Positions 26,201 to 38,200 of a stretch of 64,000 nt of DNA are shown piece by piece. The DNA is taken from assembly GCA_050084985.1 (NCBI GenBank), contig JBITNC010000001.1, positions 169,446,001 through 169,510,000 of the forward strand, written 5' to 3'. The notes beneath the pieces are model-generated. The model saw nothing but the letters and a program-made list of their open reading frames with translations. It had not been told where the DNA came from and did no database searches. The position numbers and the translations under genes are program-made. This stretch comes from Nageia nagi (Eukaryota; Pinophyta). The first letter of the stretch is position 1. Every line of letters starts with the position of its first letter.

Positions 26201-29200
26201 CCTTATCTGTGGCTACCCGCTCTAGCTCCTTTGCATCATGCTCATCCATGGTGGTGAGCTCTTGTCGTATAACTCGTTTAATTGGGTTCTTGCCACGCAT
26301 GGTTGCATACTACCCAACAGGTGTCTTGTTTACTGGAGAAGATTAGGTGACCTTGGAAGTAGACTCTTGAATTCTTCTTCCTTTGTTCCGCAAGAGTCTC
26401 TTGCTAATTGTGGCTTACACACGGTGTTGCTCATCACTTGCATTCTTGTGTTCCCTTTCTCATATCCTCTTGATCTCTACCTCATTGCTGATATTCTGGA
26501 AAGGTTCCTCGTCTGCAAGTGGCTTATGTTCATAGGGTTTCTTCCTTTCCTTCATGAAGAATGAGTGCAACCTATGGTCTGGATCATAGTGGTCGGTTGA
26601 AGGCATCTTTTTGAAGTTGAACCTAGCCAACTCTTCTTTCATAACATCCACATCCGTTCAGAACTTACACTGGTATTCTCCCATAGCAATCGGCAGATTT
26701 GATGTAACCGATTTCTTTTGCCACACCTATTCGTGTAAAAAGGCCAATTGCCTCATCATCTCCATTAGCAGAATCTTGTTATTCATGAACCTTGGCAATT
26801 GATAGGGTTGTACAGCTGATCGATGTATACGAATATAAGAGAAGTGTTGGTGATGGACGAAGAAATCGCCATGCTTCTTCAAAGCATCTTGGGCGGAATT
26901 GGAGATCCGTGCCATTGTGATTTCTCCCTTAAGTTCCTTATATATCTCATATTCCCATCCACCGTTTTTCATTGTTAAACTATTCCACCTTCTCTCTAAC
27001 TTCCACTTGGGATAACACTTCCAAATGGAGTAAGTTCCTCTTCCTATCCAAGCCGTCTCACCCTGCGTTGTAACCCTGTATCTTCCGTGGAGCAACATCT
27101 ATACCTAGTAAGAATTGAGGTAGAATTTAGGAGTTGTATCAATGGTTGACAATTGATCTGCTATTAAGTCGCTCAACACCTTACTCCATCGGATCGTTCT
27201 GCCTCTAGCAATCTCAAGAATGAACCCAAAGAACTCCATCCTGAATTTTGAAGTGTCTTCCTTCTTGAGAACTTTGGATAACAGAAGAATCATTAACTTG
27301 ACTGCCGGGTAGAAGTTAGAGCGAGGAGCATTGATGAGTGCATTTCCCTTCAACCCGTGATGTTCTTCAAACATCTAACTCTTAATAGCGATGGATGCCC
27401 TGGGAGTCTCTTGGTAGCATGTGAGTGACCTAGCTTCGCTATATTCATAGTCACCCTCCGAATTCCATTGAAATGTTGCTTTAATAGCTTCGGGGCGAAA
27501 GTCCATAATGATGTCTCCCTTGATGTCTTGGAGGATTCTCTCTCCCTTCTGCCAGTGGTGACCGACTTCCATGCACAACTCAGGGAATGGGGTTGTGAAT
27601 GGGATGAAGGCGTAGGTGGAGAGCCTGAAGAAGAAGACAATGTTCTGCTTTAGGTCAGTGGAAGGAAGCCATCGAATGCTCTCCCTCATCTGCATGGGGT
27701 CTATGTTTTGCTAGTCAGTATCTCCGATGATTGCCAAACCGTTCCTTGAGAACTTGGCCCCTTGGGGAAGGGCTTGTTGTCTCTCAAGAATGGAGATGAT
27801 GCCATCCTATTTCAATCGCTCGAGGTCCCTAGCAAAGTCAGGAGCCGAATTGCCCTTGGAGGGAGTCATGGTATTTTCAATTGTGACATGGCTCACCAAG
27901 GATGCTACGTGGGTTTCCAAGTGAGAATAACCCTCACATGATGGTAGCTAGCCTCCCAAATGTTTTTACAAGCCCTAAGATGCACTAATGAAGATGTTTG
28001 GATGAAAATATATGCAATTTCCTGCTATTTTGGCGTAAGGGTAGAAGTGGAGCAAGTTTTGAATTTTGGAAAATGAGGTCCCAAAGCTTGTATTTATAGC
28101 CAATTTGTCTCCCACCTTGCCCTAGTTGGCTAGGGTTTCTATCAAACCTGATCATAGCCCTCTACCTGGCCGACCTCGAGATGTGTGTCTGTTCGAAAAC
28201 TCATGCCAAGCCTCTTGTGTTTAGACGTTGGGGTCCAGAAGGTCATCTAGGCTTGGTGCATAAAACAAAAGACAGAAAGGTGACTTTTTAAACCATGTGC
28301 CAGCCTTGGAAGGGAGTATGCTGCCAACGTTGGGTCTCTTGGTCATGTGCTTGCTTAGATCTTCTAACTCACCCATTGACTTGATTTCTCTCGATTTTTG
28401 GTCTTCCAATCGGCTGAATTTATCAATTTTGAGGCTTCGTTTCAAACTGGGCAACCTGTAGGCTTGGCGCATGCTTTCAAAAGTCAAGATTGTGAGTTTT
28501 TGAGGCATGCGCCAAGCTTGCCTACCCCTCCAACTTGGTCGCATGGTTTAAAAAGACAAGATTGTCTTTTTGAAACATGCGCTAGCCTCCTGTTGGCCTA
28601 TTTTGCGAATTTTGATCTTCAAATGCTCATGCCTTAGTTGAATTTTCATGCTTCTCAAATCTTGGAGGCTTCTTGGGCTTGGCAGATGCCTTGAAAAGTC
28701 AAGAATTTGTCTTTTGAGGTCATGCGCCAGCCCCCCTGAATATGCTTGAGTTGGTTTTGAGTTCCCCCGGTCCATTCCTTGTCAAATTTTCACTTTTTGT
28801 CAAATTGAAAGCCCTTCCAAGCTTGGTTCATGGTTCAAAAGACAAGATTTTGCCCTTTTGAGGCATGCGCCAAACTCCTGGGTGACTTAGATTCTTTTTC
28901 CGGCATCCAAACTTGCTCAACTTGTCCTCCTGGCCAACTTGCATGGTTCAAAAAGACAAGATTTTGTATTTTTGAAGCATGCGCCAGCCTCCTAGTGTCT
29001 TTGCCTTAGGATTATTGTGGTTTCTTTTGGTCCAGAATGCTTCCTATCTTTGGCGCATGCTCAGGAAAGTCAAAGTTTTGTCTCCTAGAGGCATGTGCTG
29101 GGCTTGTAAGTGCCCAAACTTCATCTTCGAACCTTCCCTCTCGCCTGAATGGCCTTTTGGCCTAGTTGCCTAGTTTGACTTATCAGTTTTTGGCTCGTCT

Positions 29201-32200
29201 TGGACTTCCTAATTCACCTAGATTTGACTTTTACTCTAGATTCGACTTTTAATCTTCTCGGACTTAGCCATTCTAAGGAATTTGCAATTTCTATTTTATC
29301 ATGGCTAAGTCTAACGAAGGGAGAGGCTATCAACTATAAGTAGTTCCATGAATGAGGGTCTCAATGATGCAACATGGGGAGTGAAGACGATGACAAAATG
29401 AAGTATATACAAAGGTGTGCTTGAGGGTCCCCAAAATCCTACGATTTTTGGGCATGTTGTATTTTAGTCACAACACTTCTCTTACTGATTTGAGATCCAT
29501 TTAGGTTACAAATCAATAGCAACCACATCCATGGCCTTGTAGTTGGTTCCTTGAATTTGTTTGTGTTGAAGGTGTAGGTTAAGCGCACAAAGACTAAATC
29601 ATTCAAGTGCTTTTGAGTGAACCTATTATGCGTTTTTAAGTAGATGTGCTTAAAGGTGCACCAATTATGCTTAGACCTTAAATAACTAAATTCTTGTATA
29701 AAAACTCACATTGTGACCTTTGAAAGAACTGATGATTTGCCACTCCAATCTTCCTACCATAAATCTAAGAAGAAAAGCAAATCAAATTATTGATTTATTC
29801 TATACAAAGAAATTAGAAAACAAATATGCATAAAGTTACCAACTTCATAACAGTTAAAAAATACAAGTACTTGGTCATCAAGTTACCCTTTTTAGATGCA
29901 AGTAGGGCTTGATAATCGATATTTCTCTATATACTTGTAAATTGACAATTCATTTGTAGACAATATGTGTTGAATGATTATGTCTAGACCGGTTAGGGCC
30001 TTGCCATTTGCCACATAAATTTTATCCTAAAAATACTTAGGATTCACGCAGCACCATGTTGTGTGCAAACACCTATTTAGTTGATTTGATTGATAATTCC
30101 CCAAATGGGATGGTACTATCTTTCCATATGGTTGTAGAATGAAGCTATGGCCTCTTTTTCCTTAAGCGGATCTTGCTCTTGAACATGGTAATCTATCGTT
30201 GCTCGTGAGATTGGGTAAACTTAATCAATAGGGTAAGAAGCTTGGTTAACTGCCTTTCATCCTGCTGCACCTTCATTGCAAATGCCTTTGTCAATTGCAT
30301 AAAGCACTCTCATCGAGGGCTCAAAAATTGCAAGAGAAATCAAATAAGTGAATTGACAATTACAAATACAATGTGAAATATTAAATTATGAAAATTAAAT
30401 GTTAAGACTTCAAAACATTACTTGAATGATATCGTTTGATACATCTCAAAAATTATCATTAACATCCGTTGCATCACACTTTTGCCCTTTGGCGAATGGG
30501 CATATTTGGAGGTCATCCACATCTCATGAATAAACATTTTCTTCAATGAAGGTCTTGACTTATACAAACTTTGCCATGTGATGAAGTTTGTAGTGAAGCA
30601 AGTCACATTTGGTTGGACAAGCTCTTTCTTTTCATTAAATTGCCTCATCAAATTGAGGACCCTTGTGTGGCCATAGATATATTTTCTTGGCCTTCTCCAA
30701 CATTGGTTTTCAAGTTTCCCAATGTCGTCAAGCATGAGATCAAGACATGGGTAACATATGGAGTTCCAAAAATAACAATAGCCTCTCCTCAAGTATTTCC
30801 CTACTACCACATATGATGTTGCATTGTTTTTTGTTTTTTTCTAATATTGGTGATTTTTTTTTTAAATTTCAAAAAAGGATACTTAAACTCCTTTTACATC
30901 TACCATGTAGGGGTAGGGAAATTTGAACCTAGGCCTCCCATGGAGCGTTCCCATTATTTCCCCAACTCCCCTAATATGGATGAACATATGAAGTTGCATT
31001 GTTATGTTTAATTGAATAAACAAATTACATGGCTTCACTACTATGCTAGGAAAGTATCTTGCATCTAATGAGCTCTTCTTAGTATTTGGTTGTATGTGGG
31101 TGCTTATGTATGAGTCTGAGATAGTTGTCCTCAACATAACAACTGTCCTTGGCTGTATGTTTCTCTCATGAGATCTACAAGGCAAGTGCACTTATTTCTT
31201 CCTATGTTCTATTGCTGATTTTGGAGAAACTATAATTCTATCGAATCACATAAATCAAAAGCTTTTTCTAAATTCTTGTTCAATGGGAAATTCTATTGTT
31301 GTTTTTACTTTTGTTTCTGAGCATGCTTCATGTAGTTTCTACACATGATTTGCATTCTACATGGTTCTAATTCTTAAAGGAAAAACAAAATTTGTTCTCT
31401 CTTGCTATACTACATTTCAATTCTTTACTTATCAATATCAGATGTGGCTTTTGATATACTTTATGCTGGAGATACTAGTGTGATTCACCAAAGTTTGCAT
31501 GAACGGCATCAACTTCTTCGAGAGGTTGTGAAGCCTCTGAAGGGTCGATTAGAGATTTTAGTTCCTCAAGCTAATCCAAAGTCATGCCTCACTTCTGGTA
31601 AAAATTCACCTTGCTCTTGTGGTCTCTAATATCTGTGATTTATTGCAAGGATTATTATACTATTTAGTTTTGTCTTTGATAAAATTGCCATAAAATGTTA
31701 ACGTTTGTAGTGACATGAATTAGTCTTCATTTTTATTGTTCTTCCAAAATTGTGGCGCACCATTTTATGTGAAGCTGCCCTTGTGTTGAAGTAAATACCA
31801 ATAATCCTCTAAATTGAAAAATATTTTCTTCTTTCTTATTAATGTATTTAAAGCTTCATATTTGATACAAGATTTGTGAAATTGCTTCATTTTATCATTG
31901 CAGGTGAACCTTGTAGGTCGTTTGTTGCCCATAGTGTAGAAGAAGTTGCAAAGTTTTTTCAAGAAACAGTTGAAAATAGGTTTGTATGGTACTAATTCGT
32001 GGGTTACTTATGTAAATAGTGTTATGCATTGTTGTTTTCCTTTCAAAATTATCTTTGTCTCAACATCAATTAAATCAGCTGGTTACAAGATGAGTCAAAT
32101 AATTATTGCTTTGAATTTGTTTTAACTTATGGGTTTTAATATTATGATTTTTCATATTTAAGGTTCTTATTATTTTGTCAATGTCGATAAATGAGACAAA

Positions 32201-35200
32201 TGTACAAGTATTACCCAGGCAACACCCCTTACTATTAATCTTAAGTGCAATTGTCAATTGGTGGATTTAGTATTCAATTGTTTGAATGTTTTGCATAGAT
32301 ATATTATTTATCTAACTTACGAAATTTGCTGAATTTCAAGCATTAGATTCGAGATTTGACGAGCATCATATCAAAACCGGCGAATAAAATAATTAATTTG
32401 ATTTAGAAAAAAAAAACTGCCGTCCTGCTGCCCTTACCGTTTTGTTATCATGGCCCTGCCCGTGCAACTCTGGCTGCGTGGCCCTGACTGGCGTAGCTGT
32501 GCTGGGTTAAGGCCGGCGCTAGTTTTGTTTAGTTTTTTAAATTCGTTTATTTGTTTTTAAATTCATTTTGTTCTAGTTTTAAAACATGTTTAAATTCATT
32601 TTTCTTAACTTATTTATATTTATATATATTTTTTAAATATGTTTGTTTAATTGTTTTTAAACTTGTTTATTTCATTAAATTTGAAATGTATAGATTATTT
32701 TCATATTAAATTTTTATAAATGAATTTAAATTTATAATTTAAAAAATTATAGGTTAATTTCATTTGTTTAATATAATAAATAAATATAAATTTCCATTAA
32801 ATATTTTAATAATATTAATTTTATTTAAAAAATTATTAATTTTAATATCATATTTTTTTAAAATTAATAATAATATTTTAAAATGAATTTTATATATAAA
32901 TATACATACATTAATTTTTTAAATAATAAAAAAATGAAAGTTTTAATTAAATTATTTTGTATTAAAAAACAATAATAATATATTGAATTTTACATCAAAT
33001 TTTAATGTTATATTTTTTGTATTACTAAAATTACTTTTAAATGAACTTAAATATATAGTATAATAAAATTTACCAATATTAATTTTTTAAATGGTAAATA
33101 AATACAAATTTTAATTAAAATAGTTTTTATTTAAAAAATAAAAATAAACATAAATATTTGTTATTTTATAATAATTTAACATGTTTATAAAAATATTTTA
33201 ACATATTTTTATTATGTCGAATTTATCAAACTCGAATTTTGTAAGTTAGTGTGTGTGTATATATATATATATATAAATATAAGTTTAAAATTAATTAGAA
33301 TACTGCTAAGTATCACCCAGTTAACACTTCTTACTATAAAAGCAGAGAGATAAAAGAAAGAAACTTTATTGATGTCCATGGGTGACCAAAGTAGATTAAT
33401 GGGATTTGAAAGGAAATATTTATATACAAAGTATTAGGAAGGCCCAAAGGGGGTTGAAATAAAAATAAACAAAGCTAAAGATACAACTAGACATTGCTAA
33501 TGTATAGTATGATACGAGATATGCTTTGGCATCTGCTGAAAAGTAAGTAGTGTAAGTTAGCTGATCATAACCTTTTGGAATTTGACTTTTAAAGCATCAA
33601 TTTGTAGTAAATTACCAAACCAGAGGAGATATGTTATAAACTTGGTAATGATCAGCTATGTACACAATTTATTAGCTTATTGGATGTAAATTTTATGAAT
33701 AACTAGCACTTATTTTGACTGTCGTGCTGTAGTGGAATTTTCTTAAAGCTCTTTGCCTTTGTATAATGTAGCTATCTCATTTCATTTTATGGCCTTCCAG
33801 TAGATTCTGGATTTATATGTTGTAAATGAACTTGAACATGGTTTAATAAGAAAATAACAAATACAATTTTGAAGTAGTATCCAATTTAGTGTCTATTTTG
33901 TGAATCTTTGGAATCCATTCTTCTTTCTTTTACCATTTTTATAATTCCTTTTTGTATTTTCAATTGTAATTTATTGCATATCTGACTTGGTCTTGTCCTC
34001 CTAATATTGCTTCTTGTTGCATTTCATAATTCTCATTAACTTCTGCTTTTGCCTTTTCTACCTTTCTGTTTGAGTGTTCACTGTTGTTCAGCAGTTCTCA
34101 TGTTTAATCATTTTCTTGCCGTCGAGGTGTTTGCAAGTTGTCTATGCCTTGACATTACAGTTGGAGTACTAATATTACAATTTTGAGTATTGCTAGAAGG
34201 AAACTTGTGCCAATGTTGACAAGGAATAAAAAAACATGGAACATCTAGACTGGATGGGTTTTCATGTGTCATTTAATTAGAAAGAAAGAAAAATAATTAA
34301 TGTCTATAAGAGGCCAAAGTAGGTCAAGAGGGGAAAAGTAAATTGCATCACAATAATGTGGGAAGATGAGGAAAGACCTCCAAAGTTATCTAACAAAAAG
34401 CACAAATAACCATGTAACCAAATATAACATCTAATGGCACACATGGTTCAATTCTAATACAGTTTTAGGACAAGGTGGTTCAGTGACCATGTATGAGAAT
34501 GATTTTTTACCGCAGCGAAAATAGGTGTCGAAGTTTAGAGACCCTTGTTGGACCCCAGTGTGTTGGGATGGAAATCATTTCTCTAACAAATGGTCATCGT
34601 TGAGATGGTAAACTGGGAAAGCATCACAACATTTAGGTGAGATAGCATTACATATTCCCTCTTGTAAGGATTGAAAGTCCATAGTTAAAAAAATCGGAAT
34701 TGAATCGGGATTGTTTGGTTGCTGGATTCTGATTTTTTGAAAAATTAGATAAAATCGGATAAAATCGGCATGGAGAAAAAATGAAGGAATTTCTCTTATT
34801 TGATATTAAAACAAATCAGTTTTAGCTAAATCTGAATATTGCACATCAAATAGACAACATTCCATATAGAATAACACATAAAATATCCAACATTGCATAT
34901 CAAAGAAATTGTAGAGTTCGATATTACATATCGAATGTCAAGTGTCGAGGATCAAAAACATTAAAGATTTTCAATGTGACATAACAAAATCTGAATCACA
35001 AGATTCAAAACATTCATCTAGTGATTGCTACTACAACATTGCTATGAGCTATCATCCATGTTTTGCCTTTCGCAATCTCTCTTTTGCAACCCTAGACCAA
35101 GTTGTTATTAGAGGTTCATCATCATCAATATCATCTTCAAGATCAACTCTCTATGTGATGGTCCTGCGGCTAATGTATCCCCTTGGGCCCTTTCTGCTTC

Positions 35201-38200
35201 CATTGCCACCCTTTTAGCTTCCTCTCCCATTGCAGTAGCTCGTGCTTCCAACCTTTGATACTCTTCAAAGGTGAAATCAAAATCTTGACGCTATAAAATC
35301 AAAATGCTTTGCCCATCAAAAGTTGATAAAATATATTCAAAGTCAAATTCAATAGCTAATCTATAAGTTGAAATTTGAAATCAAAATCTCTAACGGTCTA
35401 ACTCTTTTTAGCACATTCTTCAACCATGAAGCCCACACATCACTTGCATCAATCTCATCCAACTCTATCGCATCATTACTTGTTCCTTCAATTTGTCTAT
35501 GACGAAGGCGAAGGTTGTAATGCACAAAAACCAAATCATTCAAGTGCTCATGGGTGAGCCTATTGCACTTCTTTGAATGAATTTGCTCAAAAGTGTTGCA
35601 GTTTCTCTCACAACCAAAAGAACTAGCTGGTTAGGATAAGATTTTTATGGCCACTTTTTGAAGATTTGGTGTATCACCGCAATAATCCTCCCACCATAGA
35701 TCTAAAAAAAAACAGAAAAAAAAACAAATAAGATATGCATTTTTCAAGATGTTACTAATTGGGCAATTCACTTTAAAAAGATTGAAAATGCATTTTGTTA
35801 CCTGGAGCTAGAGTTTTCCTTGATTCTATACATTTTGGGGATGAGAACAAGTAGCCTTGTGCTTTCTTGTAATCTTGAAGCTCTACTCTGAAAATTTTGG
35901 CCATAATCTCCTTATCTGGCACCAAATGGTTAATAGCCTTGTGGAGACCTACAAAATTTAAATGCCTATCAAAATCCAATATATTTAAATTCAATAGGTT
36001 AAGTTGAAAATCGAAGTCAAAATCCTCAAAGTTGATTAATATTTACTAGTGGATACCTGGGTTAATCTCCCCATTCAATGGATTAAAATTGTCTGCATAG
36101 AAGAACTTGGGGTTCAAGTAAATCCCCGCTCCATGTAGAGGCTTATGCAATTGAGTATTCCACCTACGATCAACCATGTCCCAAATGCATTGAAATCTTG
36201 ATGCTTGATAATCGAAAAAAGTAGATACGACCTCCTTTGCCTTATCCATCGTCTCATACACGTACCCCATGGATGGCTACTCTAAGTCCAGAAGGTGAAG
36301 CACTCTGACTAAGGACTCTGTAATCTGCATAGAGAATTATCAATTATACAACTAAATTAATAACAATTTTAATGAATTAAATTTTAATGAATTCAATATG
36401 GAATTATTTGGAATTTCGAACAGTAAAAAAGTGGAAAAGTTGAAAATTAAAATAGAATTATACCCTCAAAATCTGAAGTGCGTCCGTCCAATAATCATCA
36501 TCAAAGATACAATTAACGATATTCTGGCCCTTTGGTTCACATGCATATCTTGACTCCATCCACTTCTTGCTCACAAACATTTGTTTCAATGCAATTCGAG
36601 TATTAAAAATATTCTGTAATGTAAGAAATGATGTTGCAAATCGTGTAGTGGCTGTATGCAAAATTCATAAATTTAATTTAATGAAAAATAAAAAACATAG
36701 AATATAAATGCAATAAATTGAAAGTTGGGAAATAATAAAAAATTTACTAGGACGTATTAGACCCTTTCCATTTGTGAAATCTGTTCTTATCAAATGGAGG
36801 ACCCAAGCATGATTGTAGATATATTTGGTGATATTCTTTGCTGTTTCCACAACCTCTTTGAGCTAATCTACCCTTCCAATGTCCTTAAGAAGTAAGTCGA
36901 TGACATGTGCAACACAAGGAGTGCAAAAAATGGTAGGGTATTCTTTCTCAATCCTCTCCCCTGCTTTAACGTATGCATAATCGTTATTCGTGATAACCTA
37001 CAATGTGCACAACATAAAATTTAAAGTTAAGTTTTAAACTTAGATGAATTAAATTTTAATTATTAAAAATTTAAATAAAAAAATGATAACATGCACAAAA
37101 TAAGCTGAAATGAAATAGATAGAAAATAATAAATATACTTGCACAACATTCTTAGCCGCCACCTCCTCGATGACTATCTGCAGCTACCCAAATAAATAAT
37201 CACTATTTTTTATTTCACCTGATGCATCCATTGATTTCAAGAATACCAGACCTCCTGAAGAAGCAACCAAAAAGTTCATCAAAGTTCTTTGTCGTGTATC
37301 GGTCCAACCATCGCTAAGAATGTTGCAGCCCTTTCTTCTCCAAATCTTCTTTTGCTCATCAGTAACCCTTCTGCAATCTAAAACGGCCACATCCAGCATA
37401 GGACCTCCCAAATCACTGTAAGTTGGTGCTTTGAATCCAACACAAGCAGCAATAGCTCTAACCATGTACTCCCAATATGGCGAGTTTGCCACATCGAAGG
37501 AAAGATTAGAGTAATACCAAAAATTTCCAATTGCCTTTTTGGCTTCATCAAACTTATCCTTATTCCATGATTGATTGAGTGTGGTTTGGCCACTACGAGG
37601 TGCAAAATAATCATGTCTCATTGCACTACTAGGGCCTGCTGGATTCCTCATCTTGCTGGTGGGGATTTGCTTTGCAGTTGCTGTTGTTGGACTACCACTA
37701 GCATTGCCCTCTTCAAAGAAATGGCCCTGGGTAGAACCTGCCCTTGGAAACCCTGGAGGTGGAGGTGGAGGGGGAGTTGGTGGAAACCCTCTGGCAATTT
37801 CTGATTTTGTTCTTTTTTTTGCCTGATTCTTTGTTGCCTTGGCTTCTATGATGGCAACCATTTGCCTCTGTACATCTTGATCCACCTTAGGGCAAGGTCT
37901 CACATTATTCCCAGCCATTATTGCTAAGTGAAATTTCATTCTGTAAATACCTCCACCAATACCTTTCCTACAAAATTGCAAATAAGAGTGCCTGATGTTT
38001 TAGTCTCTATGACATATGGCCAAGCAACATTTGTCCTATCTTTCCTATGGCTTGGAGAACTCATACTTGTAGCTGCAAAAACAAACAAAAAAGAAAAAAA
38101 CAAATAGTTGAAGCCTTGGAGAGAAAATGAAAAACACCCATCAAAACTCCCAAAGTATTGGAAAGTTGGAAATTTACTTGGAATCTCTTCAAACTTGTTG

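Larger units (their letters stand above)
3222..31441. other. 28.2-kb LIG4 intron filled with transposons
   Basis: It is bounded by GTATGC and ATATCAG. It holds at least three hAT pieces, two LINEs, a solo LTR, a complete gag-protease LTR element, two ORFX elements with hairpin arrays and a gypsy RT relic, each listed separately. Stretch 3222-4093 shows no recognisable feature. A 7-nt microexon is expected somewhere in this intron. Confidence 0.85.

Noticed and set aside
28250-29107. CRISPR-like array
   Set aside because: Repeats with spacers in a plant intron; units are degenerate, spacing is irregular and the context is a retroelement promoter.
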